Assembly (NCBI GenBank): GCA_052386745.1
Contig: JBQTJW010000015.1
Span: 62,001 to 126,000 of the forward strand
Direction of reading: 5' to 3'
From: Panacagrimonas sp052386745
GTDB taxonomy: Bacteria > Pseudomonadota > Gammaproteobacteria > Nevskiales > Nevskiaceae
DNA: 64,000 nt
The position numbers were made by a program, and so were the translations under genes. Shown in pieces: positions 54,660 through 63,955 of the stretch. The notes under the pieces are model-generated. The model searched no databases, was not told the origin of the DNA, and saw only the letters and a program-made list of their open reading frames with translations. Each line of letters starts with the position of its first letter. The first letter of the stretch is position 1.

Positions 54660-55817
54660 ATGCCACACCTACCGAGCCTTGCACCGATCCTGCTGTGCCT
54701 GGGCTTTGCGCTCTCTGCCCAGCCGGCGGTGGCGCAAGCCGCCGAGCCCGGCAAACGCCTGGCTGCCGGCATCACCGTGATCGGACATCGCGGGGCCAGT
54801 GGCTACCGGCCGGAGCACACGCTCGCCGCCTATGAGCTCGCCATCGACCTGGGCGCCGACTTCATCGAACCGGACCTTGTCAGCACCGGGGATCATCAAC
54901 TGGTGGCACGCCACGAGAACGAGATATCCGGCACGACGGACGTGGCCGATCACCCAGAATTTGCCGGCCGGCGCACCACCAAGGTGATCGATGGCGTCAC
55001 GCTGACCGGCTGGTTCACCGAGGATTTCAGCCTCGCAGAACTCAAGACCCTGAAAGCGCGCGAGCGCATTCCGCAACTGCGGGAGGAGAACACGCTCTAC
55101 GACGACCGCTACCCCATCCCCACGCTGGAGGAAATCATCCGGCTGGTGCGGCGCAAGCGTCTGGAGACCGGGCGCGCCATCGGCATCTACCCGGAGACGA
55201 AGCACCCGAGCTATTTCGACGGCATCGGCCTGTCGCTGGAGGAGCCGCTGGTTCGCGTCCTGCGCCGCGCAAAGCTTGACCCGCGCTTTGTGCCGGTCTT
55301 CGTCCAGTCGTTCGAAGTGGGGAACCTGCGGGAGCTTTCGCGCCTGTTGCCGCTTTCTGGCCTGCACCGGGTACGCCGGGTCCAGCTGCTCGGCGGGCCC
55401 ACCGCTCGCCCGTTCGATCTTGTCCTGACCAACGACGCGCGCACCTACGCCGACCTCGCCACGCCCGAGGGGCTGGCGCAGATCCGCACCTATGCCGACG
55501 GCATCGGTCCGCCCAAGACCTCGATCGTGCCGCGCGACGCTTCCGGCCGCTCGCTGGCACCGACCACCCTGGTGGACGACGCCCACGCCGCGGGGCTGCT
55601 CGTGCACCCGTACACGTTCCGTTCCGAGAACACCTTCCTGCCACTGGAGCTGAGGGTGGGCGACAGCAGCCACCCGGCGTTCCCGGGCTTCTACGGGCGC
55701 GCATTCGACGAGTACCGCCAGTTCTACGCCCTGGGCGTGGACGGCCTGTTCACCGACAACCCGGATACCGCGGCGGAGGCCCGGCGCGAATTCCTGCGCG
55801 CAACGGCCGCACCGTAA
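54660..55817 (+). CDS. glpQ: Glycerophosphodiester phosphodiesterase, periplasmic
   Basis: Cleaves glycerophosphodiesters from phospholipid breakdown into glycerol-3-phosphate and an alcohol. 385 residues with a signal peptide (residues 1-24, LCLGFALSAQPAVAQA). The TIM-barrel GDPD domain has GHRGASGYRPEHTLAAYELA, the EPDLV metal site and the HENEISGTTDV block of the GlpQ subgroup. A C-terminal GVDGLFTDNPD motif closes the barrel. GGAG lies six bases before the ATG. It is divergent from comEC and convergent with the NUDIX gene. Confidence 0.92.
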   Translation: MPHLPSLAPILLCLGFALSAQPAVAQAAEPGKRLAAGITVIGHRGASGYRPEHTLAAYELAIDLGADFIEPDLVSTGDHQLVARHENEISGTTDVADHPEFAGRRTTKVIDGVTLTGWFTEDFSLAELKTLKARERIPQLREENTLYDDRYPIPTLEEIIRLVRRKRLETGRAIGIYPETKHPSYFDGIGLSLEEPLVRVLRRAKLDPRFVPVFVQSFEVGNLRELSRLLPLSGLHRVRRVQLLGGPTARPFDLVLTNDARTYADLATPEGLAQIRTYADGIGPPKTSIVPRDASGRSLAPTTLVDDAHAAGLLVHPYTFRSENTFLPLELRVGDSSHPAFPGFYGRAFDEYRQFYALGVDGLFTDNPDTAAEARREFLRATAAP

Positions 55818-55909
55818 GCGGCCTTATCGGAACGCGATCCCCAATATCCCGCGAGCCCGGCGAACACGGCGACCGGCGCCGGGTTCGGTGCCAGTCCGCC
55901 GCACCGGAC

Positions 55910-56716
55910 TCAGGCTGGCGGCGTCGGAACGCCCGGCAAGAACTCGGTGACGCCGTAGCCGGCTTCCAGCGGGATGCGCATGCGCGGGCCCCCGGGCGTG
56001 CGCACCAGTTCCGGAAACACCGTGACCACCGGCCGCCCGCGCGCCGCGCTGAAGGCCTCGTCCACCGTGCGGCTGAAGCCCAGGCGCTGGATGTTCAGCC
56101 GCGTGGGCGGAATGATGGTGCGCTGGCCCGCGTCGGCCTGCGCCAGCGCATCGGCCGGGCGAATCCACACCGAGTCCACCGCCTCGCGGCCATCGTGCAC
56201 GGCCAGCTGCTCGGCCGGCGGCAGCGCCAGGAAGAACAGCGTGTCGAAGCGCTTGGGCATGCGGACTGGCGTGATCCAGTGGGCGAAGGGCAGCAGCTCC
56301 TCGCAGGCCAGCTCCAGCTGTTCGTCACGCAGCATCTGCGCGATGCCGATCTCGCCGCGGTCCAGCGGCCCGCGGTAGCGCTCCAGCTGCGCCAGGCGCT
56401 GCGCTCCGACGAGCCGCGCGCTGCCGCGTTCACGCGCCAGCAGCACGCCACATTCCTCGAAGGCTTCGCGGATCGCGGCCACGCGCAGCGCTGCCGCTTC
56501 CGGCGCAAGGCCGTCGATGCCGCTGCATTGGGCCAGGGCCTCGGCCTCGCCATCGCCCGGCGCCAGCTTGCCGCCGGGAAACACCAGCGCGCCCGAAGCA
56601 AAATCACTCTCGTGGTGGCGCACCACCATGAACCCTTCCAGCCCCTGCGCGCCGTCGCGCAGCAGCAGGACGGTGGAGGCGAGCTTGGCGGGCGCCGGGG
56701 CAGCAGGTGCGGTCAT
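55910..56716 (-). CDS. NUDIX hydrolase, NUDT19/acyl-CoA diphosphatase-like
   Basis: A 268-residue NUDIX protein. The catalytic box is split in the manner of the NUDT7/NUDT19-like group: PGGKLAPGD, an insertion of about 25 residues, then AAIREAFEECGVLLA. In that group many members hydrolyse CoA or acyl-CoA esters. Its place 63 bases after an acyl-CoA dehydrogenase gene fits acyl-CoA metabolism. No signal peptide. Last gene of the minus-strand operon that begins with the efflux adaptor. Confidence 0.87.
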   Translation of the reverse strand: MTAPAAPAPAKLASTVLLLRDGAQGLEGFMVVRHHESDFASGALVFPGGKLAPGDGEAEALAQCSGIDGLAPEAAALRVAAIREAFEECGVLLARERGSARLVGAQRLAQLERYRGPLDRGEIGIAQMLRDEQLELACEELLPFAHWITPVRMPKRFDTLFFLALPPAEQLAVHDGREAVDSVWIRPADALAQADAGQRTIIPPTRLNIQRLGFSRTVDEAFSAARGRPVVTVFPELVRTPGGPRMRIPLEAGYGVTEFLPGVPTPPA

Positions 56717-56779
56717 CGGTCGGGTGCCTCGGTATGGGGTTCAGGCGGCGCTACTTCGCCAGGACAGGCGGTTTGCCGG

Positions 56780-57916
56780 TCAGAGCTTCAGGTCGCGCGC
56801 GATGATGTTGCGCTGGATCTCGCTGGTACCTTCGCCGATCACGTAGACGAAGGCATCGCGGTGGAAGCGGCCCACCGCGTGGTCGCGCATGATGCCGGCG
56901 CCGCCGTGGATGCGGATGGCCTGCTCGGTGACGTGCAGCGCGCATTCGCTGGCGGTGAGCTTGACCTTGGCGGCCGTGGCCGAATCCAGCGTGCCCTGGT
57001 CGATGCGCCAGGCGCCGTAGTACACCAACCAGCGCGCGGCCTCGATCTGCGCGGCCATGTCGGCCAGCTTGTGGGCGATGGCCTGGTACTGGCCGATGCG
57101 CTTGCCGCCCACCTCGCGTTCGCGCGCGTAGGCCACCGCCGCATCCAGCGCGCCCTGCGCCATGCCCACGCAGTTGGCGGCGACGCCGACGCGGTTCTCC
57201 GACAGCGACTCCAGGATGATGGGATAGGTGCCCTCCTGCCCGCCCAGCAGCGCCGAGTCCGGCACGAAGGCCTCGTCGATGTGGATCAGCCCGGTCTCGG
57301 ACGCGCGGATGCCCTCCTTGGCCAGCTTGTGGATGACGATGCCGGGATTGGGCAGGTCCACGATGAACATGCTCACCGCTTCCGGCGTGAGTTCCGGCCG
57401 CGTGCGCGCCGCCAGCAGCATGAAGTCGGCGATCGGCGAATTGGTGATGTACAGCTTGCTGCCGCTGATCCGGTAACCGCCCGGCACCTTGGTGGCGCGC
57501 GTGCGCATGGCGCGGATGTTGGAGCCGCCCTCGGGCTCGCTGAGGCCGAAGCAGCCGATCAGCTCGCCGCGCAGCGACGGCGCGAAGTACCGGGCCTTCT
57601 GCTCGGCGGTGCCGCTGCGCCAGATCGGCCAGCTGCCCATGTGCGCCTGCACCGACCAGGTGGAGGCAAACGCCTGGCTGACGCGGCTCATCTCCTCGCG
57701 CGCCAGGCATTCGCCGAGCTTGTCGAAGCCCGAGCCGCCGTCGGCCTCCGGGTAGCGGATGCCGATCAGGCCCATGTCGCCCCAGGTGCGGATCATCTCC
57801 TTGGGGAAGCGCTCCTCGTCATCGCAGATGCGCGCGATCGGCGCGACCTCGGTCTGGAAGAACTTGCGGACGGTGTCGCGCAGCAGTTCCTGCTGCGGGG
57901 TGAGGGTGAAGTCCAT
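56780..57916 (-). CDS. Acyl-CoA dehydrogenase
   Basis: FAD-dependent dehydrogenase of 378 residues that introduces the alpha-beta double bond into an acyl-CoA. N-terminal helical domain (MDFTLTPQQELLRDTVRKFF), the FAD-loop segments FGLSEPEGGSN and YITNSPIAD, and the C-terminal catalytic glutamate in YVIGEGTSEIQRNIIAR are intact. It resembles short/branched-chain enzymes, but chain length is not predictable. It lies 36 bases after the TolC-type gene. Its first 60 codons and a block near codons 104-118 reappear, decayed, at the start of the efflux adaptor gene 6 kb away. Confidence 0.94.
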   Translation of the reverse strand: MDFTLTPQQELLRDTVRKFFQTEVAPIARICDDEERFPKEMIRTWGDMGLIGIRYPEADGGSGFDKLGECLAREEMSRVSQAFASTWSVQAHMGSWPIWRSGTAEQKARYFAPSLRGELIGCFGLSEPEGGSNIRAMRTRATKVPGGYRISGSKLYITNSPIADFMLLAARTRPELTPEAVSMFIVDLPNPGIVIHKLAKEGIRASETGLIHIDEAFVPDSALLGGQEGTYPIILESLSENRVGVAANCVGMAQGALDAAVAYAREREVGGKRIGQYQAIAHKLADMAAQIEAARWLVYYGAWRIDQGTLDSATAAKVKLTASECALHVTEQAIRIHGGAGIMRDHAVGRFHRDAFVYVIGEGTSEIQRNIIARDLKL

Positions 57917-57952
57917 GTCGGGGATTGTGGGTTCTGGATTTGAGGGATTGAC

Positions 57953-59260
57953 TCACAGCTCGCCAACGGCGCGCCGCAAGCGCATGCGTGCCAGCACGCT
58001 GTCGTAGCGTGCCGCGGCCTGGTTGGACTCGCTGCCTGCGCGCAGCGCTTCGGCGTCCAGCACGTCGGTATGACTGGACAGGCCGTGGGCATAGCGGTCG
58101 CGCGACAGGCGCAGGTTCTCCTCGGCCAGGGCCACGGCGGATTCGGTGACGTGCAGGCGCTGCGCGGTCTCGGCCACGTCGAGCCAGGCCTGGCGCACCT
58201 GGAGCTCCACCAAGGACGCCAGGTCCGCGCGCTGCGCGGACGCCGCCGCGGCCTGCTGCGCAAGCGCCGCGGCGCGATGCCCGGCGCTGCCGCCGTCGAA
58301 CAGGCTCCAGCGCGCACCGAGCGTGGCCATCCACTGCTCCTCGTACACCTGGTAGCGGTTCTCCTGGTAGACGTAGCCGCCGGACAGCGCAATCTGCGGC
58401 AGGCGCTCGCCACGCGCCGCGCCCGCCTGGTTCTCCAGCGCGGCGGCCTGCCGGTCCAGCGCGCCCAGTTCGCTGCGCTGGCGCGCGGCACGCGCGGAGA
58501 GCACGTCCAGGGGCTGTACCAGCGGCAGATCGATGGACACTTCGTCCACGCTCACCGCGCCGTCCAGCGGCCGACCCAGCAGCCGGTTGTAGACGGCTCG
58601 CGCCAGGTCCAGCGCGTTGTCCGCGCGCAGCGACTGCTGGCGCGCGTCGGCCAGCGCCACCTGCGCGGACAGCAGGTCGCTGCGCGACACCAGGCCCTTT
58701 TGCAGATAGTTCTCCACATCGCGCGCGTGCGCCTCCAGCGTCGCGCCGTGCTTGCCGGCCAGCGCGGCCAGCCGCGTGGCGCGCAGCACGCCCACGTAGG
58801 CCTCCGCCACGCGCAGCCGCAGCTCCTGCACCGCGCCGAGCTGCGCAAGGCGCGCGGCATCGAGCGTGGCATCGGCCGCGGCAATGCCCTGGACCACGCG
58901 GCCGCCGCTGTACAGCGGCAGCGTGGCCATGGCCTGCCAGGCGGTGCTGTAACGCTGGGACACCGGGATCTGCAGCGCCTGGCCGGCGAATTCGGTCTGG
59001 ATCGTGGACGCGTCCGCCAGCGCCGTGCGTCCGGCCTCGACGGTGAGTTGCGGCCAGCGCCCGCCGCGTGCCGCGTCGGCGGCTTCGGCGGCAGCGGCGG
59101 CCTGCGCCTGCACGCTCCTCAGGCCCTGGTCGGCGGCCAGGGCCGTGTCCCAGGCCTGCGCCAGCGACTCGGCGCGCAGCGAGCCCGCGCACCACAGCGC
59201 GCAGCCACCCAGCATCAGCCGCGGCAGCGGTCGAAGCGCGCACCAGGTCGCGCCCTTCAC
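57953..59260 (-). CDS. TolC-family outer-membrane efflux protein
   Basis: Outer-membrane exit duct of a tripartite pump, 435 residues. Signal peptide (about 1-30, ending SLRAESLAQA), then the duplicated OEP repeats of long Ala/Gln-rich alpha-helices broken by the beta-strand segments TAWQAMATLPLYSGGR and QWMATLGARWSLFDGGS, the two turns that form the beta barrel. Its ATG overlaps the pump gene stop (ATGA), so adaptor, pump and channel are translated together. Confidence 0.92.
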   Translation of the reverse strand: MKGATWCALRPLPRLMLGGCALWCAGSLRAESLAQAWDTALAADQGLRSVQAQAAAAAEAADAARGGRWPQLTVEAGRTALADASTIQTEFAGQALQIPVSQRYSTAWQAMATLPLYSGGRVVQGIAAADATLDAARLAQLGAVQELRLRVAEAYVGVLRATRLAALAGKHGATLEAHARDVENYLQKGLVSRSDLLSAQVALADARQQSLRADNALDLARAVYNRLLGRPLDGAVSVDEVSIDLPLVQPLDVLSARAARQRSELGALDRQAAALENQAGAARGERLPQIALSGGYVYQENRYQVYEEQWMATLGARWSLFDGGSAGHRAAALAQQAAAASAQRADLASLVELQVRQAWLDVAETAQRLHVTESAVALAEENLRLSRDRYAHGLSSHTDVLDAEALRAGSESNQAAARYDSVLARMRLRRAVGEL

Positions 59261-62200
59261 GGCGTCACCGGCATGGCGCGGGGCACCGCCGGCGCGCGCG
59301 ACAGCTGCCGGTACAGCAGCAGCGGCACCACGACCACCGACAGCAGGGTGGAAGCCAGCGTGCCAAAGATCAGCGAGATGGCCAGGCCGCCGAACACCGG
59401 GTCGGCCAGCATCACCGCGCTGCCGAGCATGATCGCCAGGCCGGTGAGCACGATCGGCCGCAGGCGTACCGAGCCGGCTTCAAGGACCGCGTCGCGGACC
59501 GAAAGGCCGCGGCCCTGGTAGTCGAGCACGAAATCGATGATGAGCAGCGAATTGCGCACCACGATGCCGGCCAGCGCGATCACGCCCACCATGGAGCTGC
59601 CGGTGAACGGCTGTCCCATCAGCCAGTGCCCGGGAAACACGCCGGCCAGGCCCAGCGGAATGGCGGACATGGCCACCACGGGCAGGCCGAAGGACTGGTA
59701 GTAGGCCACCAGCATCAGGAAGATGAAGACGATGGCCAGTCCCAGCGCGATCAGCATGTCGCGATACATGTCCAGGGTCTGGCGCAACTCGCCTTCCCAC
59801 AGCACCTGGGGACCGCCGAGCACGTCCGGCGCCACCGGCGTCAGGCGCAGGTTGGCGGTGCCGAGCCGCGTGCCGTCATCCAGGGTGCGGCCGTCCAGCC
59901 GTCGATCCAGGTCCAGCACGGCGTACACCGGCGCGGTGGAGCCCAGCTCGCCGCCGACATAGGTCACGCGCTCGCCGTCCTTGTGCAGGATGGGGCGGTC
60001 GGCCAGCGCCGGAACCACCCGCACCACCTCGGACAGCGGCACGGCGCGGCCCTGCGCGTTGCTCAGCGTGAGCTGCGACAGCAGCGCCGGATCCAGGCTC
60101 TCGCGGCGCGGCACCTGCACGCGGATCGGCACCGGGTTTTTTTCGCCGGGCAGGTGCGCGCGCCCCAGGGTTTCGCCATCCACCAGGCGCCGCAGCGCCG
60201 CCGCCACCGCCACCGTCGAAAGGCCCGACAGCGCCGCCTTCTCGCGGTCCAGCTGCAGGCGGAACTGGGGCTGGTCGGCGGGTTCGGAACGCGCCACGTC
60301 CACCATGTCCCAGGTCTGCTGGAACTCGGCCTTCACGATGTCCGAGAACGCGCGCAGCTGCCGCGGATCGTGGCCGTAGATTTCCGCCAGCACCGTGGCC
60401 CGCGTCGGCGGCCCTGGGGGGTCTTCCACCAGCTGCACCGTGGTGCCGGGGTAGCGCGCGACGATGCGCTGCACCGCCGGACGCAGCTCGCGCACGAATT
60501 CGTAGGAGCCCTGGCTGCGCGTGTCCTTGTCGATGAGGTTGACGCGGATCTCGCCCACGTTCTCGCCGGCCCGGCCGCCGCTGCCGCGCAGCAGGCCGCT
60601 GAAGTCGATCACGCCGGGCTGACCGATCCAGCTCTGGTAATCCAGCACCAGCCGCTGCTCGCGCAGCAGCGCGCCGATCTCGCGCGCCAGCCGGTCGGTG
60701 GTTTCCACGGGCGTGCCGGACGGCAGGTCGAGCACGATGTTGAAGGTGTTCTTGTTGTCCTTGGGCATCATCGCGAGCTCCACGCCGAACCAGGCCTGCG
60801 GGCCAGCCAGCCCCGACGGGCGCAGGAACTGCCAGGCCGGCTGGAACATCGACAGCAGGATCACCAGGCAGCACAGCAGCAGCACTTTCCGCCGGCGCCC
60901 GCGCTGATCCACGCAGGGCACCATCACCCGGCGGTAGAAGCGGATCAGGCGGTCGGCGGCGGCGGGCTGCCCGGCGCCGCGGGCGGAATCGTGCACCTTC
61001 AGCCAGCGGTGCGCGGCCCAGGGCACCACGGTGTAGGCCACCAGCTGCGAGGCCACCATGGCCACCGGCACGTTGATCGCAATGGGGTAGAAGTACTGGC
61101 CCATCACCCCGCTGATGACCAGCAGCGAGCCGAACACCAGCACCACCGCGAACGTGGCCAGGTTGGTGGGGCTGCCGATCTCGGCCACGGCGCGCAGCGT
61201 GGTCAGGCGCCGGTCCGGCCCGCCGTGGTGGGTGTAGTGGCGATGGACGTTTTCGATCACCACGATGGCGTCATCCACCAGCAGGCCCAGTGACAGGATC
61301 AGCGCGAACAGCGACACGCGATTGATGGTCAGGCCGGCGAGCCAGGCCACGCCCAGCGTCAGCGCCAGGATCAGCGGCACCGTCATGCCCACGATCAGCG
61401 CCTCCTTCAATCCCAGGAACACCGCGGCGACCAGGAACACGGCCAGCACCGCGATGCCCAGGTGCGCGATCAGGTGGTTGACGGCGGCGTCGGCGCGTTG
61501 GCCGTCGTTGCGGGTCACGATCAGCTCGACCTCGGGCGGCACCAGCTGCTTGCGCAGGCGCTCGACGCGCTCCAGCACCTGTTCGGCCACCACCACCGAG
61601 TTGGTGCCGCGCTGCTTGGCCACCGCCAGCGTCACCGCGGGGCGCTCTTGCAGCGTATCGCGGCCAAAGCGTGGATCACCCGGACCGAAGGCGAAACGGC
61701 TGAGCCGGGCGCGCTCCTCGGGCGCGCCGTCGGTGACCCGCGCCAGATCACCGAGCACCAGCGGGCGCCCCTCGTGGGTGCCGACGATCAGCGTCTTCAG
61801 CTCGTCCGCGGAGGTGATCTGCCCGTCGAGAAACACCGGCAGCACGCGGTTGTTGCGCACCACGCCGCCCAGCGGCAGGGACAGGTTGGCGGTGTCCAGC
61901 TGCGCGCGCATCAGGTCCAGCGGAATGCCGTAGGCCTGCAGGCGTTCGGGTTCGAATTCGATGCGGATCTCTCGATCGCGGCCGCCGCGCACCTCGGCTG
62001 CCGACACCGACGGCAGGGTCCGCACGCCTTCGAGCAGGCGGTCGGCCAGACGCTTGAGCGCGTCGTCGCCGTAGGTTTCGGAGGCCAGCGTGACGGTGAC
62101 GATGGGCACGTCGTCCACGTCGATGCTGCGGATGCGTGGCGCCCCGGCTTCCGGCGGCAGGTGGTCGCGCTGGCCGAGCACGCGATCGTAGAGCTTGACC

Positions 62201-62538
62201 AGCGACTTCTCCTTGTCCTCGCCGACCTCGAACTGCACGGACAGGACGCCCACGGAGTTGGTCGCCGCCGCGTAGGTTTTATCGACCCCGCTGATCTGCT
62301 TGACGATGCCCTCGAGCGGGCGGATCACGAGTTCCTCCACCTCGGCCGCGGACGCGCCGGGCAGGGTCACCACGATCTCGGCGCCGGGCACGATGATCTG
62401 CGGGTTTTCCTCGCGCGGGGTCAGCGCCAGCGCCAGCAGGCCGAACAGCACGCAACCGAGCATGAACAGCGCGGTGAGCCGCGAGGTGACGAACTGGTCG
62501 GCCAGCCGTCCCGCAAAATTGTGGATGTTGCCGCTCAT
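59257..62538 (-). CDS. RND-family efflux pump, inner-membrane permease
   Basis: Proton-driven efflux permease of 1093 residues with the AcrB layout: TM1 near residues 20-40, two large periplasmic loops and 12 membrane helices. The TM4 aspartate pair of the proton relay is present (SLGLLVDDAIVVIENVHRHY). In TM10, where AcrB has a lysine, the sequence is GIVVRNSLLIIDF, with arginine, as in many HAE-like subfamilies outside AcrB. A drug or organic substrate is likelier than a metal ion, as the HME signature acidic residues were not seen, but the substrate is not predictable. Coupled to the adaptor (ATGA) and TolC genes. Confidence 0.94.
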   Translation of the reverse strand: MSGNIHNFAGRLADQFVTSRLTALFMLGCVLFGLLALALTPREENPQIIVPGAEIVVTLPGASAAEVEELVIRPLEGIVKQISGVDKTYAAATNSVGVLSVQFEVGEDKEKSLVKLYDRVLGQRDHLPPEAGAPRIRSIDVDDVPIVTVTLASETYGDDALKRLADRLLEGVRTLPSVSAAEVRGGRDREIRIEFEPERLQAYGIPLDLMRAQLDTANLSLPLGGVVRNNRVLPVFLDGQITSADELKTLIVGTHEGRPLVLGDLARVTDGAPEERARLSRFAFGPGDPRFGRDTLQERPAVTLAVAKQRGTNSVVVAEQVLERVERLRKQLVPPEVELIVTRNDGQRADAAVNHLIAHLGIAVLAVFLVAAVFLGLKEALIVGMTVPLILALTLGVAWLAGLTINRVSLFALILSLGLLVDDAIVVIENVHRHYTHHGGPDRRLTTLRAVAEIGSPTNLATFAVVLVFGSLLVISGVMGQYFYPIAINVPVAMVASQLVAYTVVPWAAHRWLKVHDSARGAGQPAAADRLIRFYRRVMVPCVDQRGRRRKVLLLCCLVILLSMFQPAWQFLRPSGLAGPQAWFGVELAMMPKDNKNTFNIVLDLPSGTPVETTDRLAREIGALLREQRLVLDYQSWIGQPGVIDFSGLLRGSGGRAGENVGEIRVNLIDKDTRSQGSYEFVRELRPAVQRIVARYPGTTVQLVEDPPGPPTRATVLAEIYGHDPRQLRAFSDIVKAEFQQTWDMVDVARSEPADQPQFRLQLDREKAALSGLSTVAVAAALRRLVDGETLGRAHLPGEKNPVPIRVQVPRRESLDPALLSQLTLSNAQGRAVPLSEVVRVVPALADRPILHKDGERVTYVGGELGSTAPVYAVLDLDRRLDGRTLDDGTRLGTANLRLTPVAPDVLGGPQVLWEGELRQTLDMYRDMLIALGLAIVFIFLMLVAYYQSFGLPVVAMSAIPLGLAGVFPGHWLMGQPFTGSSMVGVIALAGIVVRNSLLIIDFVLDYQGRGLSVRDAVLEAGSVRLRPIVLTGLAIMLGSAVMLADPVFGGLAISLIFGTLASTLLSVVVVPLLLYRQLSRAPAVPRAMPVTP

Positions 62539-63872
62539 CGCGCGGCGTCGGCCGGGCCGGCGGCGGACTCGGCCGGCGGCGCACCGGCCGGCTGCACGCG
62601 GTCACCGTCGCGCAGGCTGGCCTCGGCCACGCCGACGTAACGTTCGCCAGCCTCCAGGCCGGCGTGGATCTGCACCCCTCCGGAATCTTCGCGGCCGGTG
62701 CGCAGCCAGCGGAACCGCGCCACGGAGTCGGCGCCCACCACGAACACACCCCACAGCCCGCCGCGCTCCAGCAGCGCGGCACGCCCGACCACCAGCGCCG
62801 GCACGTCGGCGCTGGAAAAACGCGCCCGCCCGAACATGCCGGGCCGCAGGTCCGGCCGCTCGGGCAGCGCGATCTTGACCAGCTGGCTGCGCGTAACCGG
62901 ATCGGCCGAAGGCACGACGCGGGCGATGGTGCCGGGGAGCGGGGCTTCGAGACCGTCGATGGACACGCTCACCGGCGCACCCTCGTGCAGCGCCGCTGCG
63001 CGGTTCTGCGCGGCATGCGCCTCGAAAATCAGCGAGCCGGCAGATTCAACCGTCAGCAGCGGCACGCCGGGCGTGACCAGTTCGCCGACGCGCCGGTGGC
63101 GCGCCACCACCCAGCCGTCGATGGGGCTGCGGATATCGGCGTAGGGCCGCTGCGCGCGTGCGGCATCCAGCGCCACGCGGGCACCGTCGAACGCCGCCCG
63201 CGCGGCCTCGTATCGCAGCCGCGTCTTGCGCATCTCGTTGTCGGACGCGCTGCCGCGCTCGCGCAGGTCGTCGAAGGCCTCGGTGTCGGTGCGGGCGTCC
63301 TCCAGCGCGGCCTGCGCCGCGAGCAGCGCCGCCTCGTTCTGGCGCACGCCGGCTTCCACTTCCGGTGCGTCCAGCAGCACCAGCCGGGTGCCGCGTTTCA
63401 CGCGGTCGCCTTCCTGCGCCGGCATCTCGCGGATGTGGCCGCTGAGACGCGAGGCCAGGTCGATGCGCTGCTCGGAAACCACGGCGCCGGTCACCGCGTA
63501 GCCCTCCGCGCTGCCCGGCGCGGCGGTGGTCAGCGGCAGCGTCCAGGTCCGGAGGGGCGTGCCGGCCGCAGCAGGAGGCGGCTCGCGTCCGCAGGCGCCG
63601 AGCAGCGTGACCAGCGCGGCAACGACCAGGCCGCTGCGGACCTGGCGCAGCGATGGCGCGAAGTCCCGGGTCTTCTGCTTCGCGGGGCCACAACCGTCGG
63701 CCTGCGGGTGGCGGATGCCGATCAGGTCCGTGTCGCCCCGGCGGCGGATTCCATCTTTGGGAAGGCGCATTTCGCCATCACCATTGCGCGCGATCGGCGC
63801 GACAACGGCCTGTGAGAGCCTGCGGACGGCGTCGCGCAGCGTTGCCTGCTGCGAGATCAGCGAGAGAGACAT
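62535..63872 (-). CDS. RND efflux periplasmic adaptor with acyl-CoA-dehydrogenase-derived N-terminus
   Basis: Membrane-fusion adaptor of 445 codons. From about residue 80 it is a normal HlyD/AcrA-type lipoprotein: signal and lipobox GLVVAALVTLLGAC (C94), a biotinyl-lipoyl-like half (SRLSGHIREMPAQEGDRVKRGTRL), a coiled hairpin, the second half-motif YADIRSPIDGWVV and a beta-barrel. Residues 1-77 are instead a decayed copy of an acyl-CoA dehydrogenase N-terminus. There is no ATG, GTG or TTG between that segment and the signal peptide, so translation must begin at the ATG at 63872 (CAGGG eight bases upstream) or at 63770. This puts 40-90 residues ahead of the export signal, which is odd. Confidence 0.88.
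   Translation of the reverse strand: MSLSLISQQATLRDAVRRLSQAVVAPIARNGDGEMRLPKDGIRRRGDTDLIGIRHPQADGCGPAKQKTRDFAPSLRQVRSGLVVAALVTLLGACGREPPPAAAGTPLRTWTLPLTTAAPGSAEGYAVTGAVVSEQRIDLASRLSGHIREMPAQEGDRVKRGTRLVLLDAPEVEAGVRQNEAALLAAQAALEDARTDTEAFDDLRERGSASDNEMRKTRLRYEAARAAFDGARVALDAARAQRPYADIRSPIDGWVVARHRRVGELVTPGVPLLTVESAGSLIFEAHAAQNRAAALHEGAPVSVSIDGLEAPLPGTIARVVPSADPVTRSQLVKIALPERPDLRPGMFGRARFSSADVPALVVGRAALLERGGLWGVFVVGADSVARFRWLRTGREDSGGVQIHAGLEAGERYVGVAEASLRDGDRVQPAGAPPAESAAGPADAAR
63642..63872 (-). pseudogene. Remnant of an acyl-CoA dehydrogenase 5' end, fused to the adaptor gene
   Basis: Codons 1-60 align without gaps to the start of the acyl-CoA dehydrogenase at 57916 (for example LRDAVRR against LRDTVRK, VAPIAR identical, DLIGIRHPQADG against GLIGIRYPEADG). 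Then KQKTRDFAPSLRQ matches KARYFAPSLRG of the intact gene after loss of about 40 codons. DNA identity is also visible, for example GCGCGATCGGCGCGAC in both copies. It is in the same orientation as the intact gene, so the efflux genes are flanked by a partial direct repeat. Confidence 0.88.
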
Positions 63873-63907
63873 CAAAGTGCCCTGTTTGCACTGGTCAAGA
63901 ATCGAAA

Positions 63908-63933
63908 GGCCGGGCGCCTTCCAGTGCCCGGCC
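63908..63933 (-). terminator. Terminator of the gene entering from the right edge
   Basis: GGCCGGGC and GCCCGGCC around a 10-base loop. On the minus strand it is followed by TTTCGATTCTTG. It lies 23 bases after the stop of the edge gene and before the adaptor gene start. Confidence 0.75.
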
Positions 63934-63955
63934 CGGATGCAGCGTGCCGTTGGTC

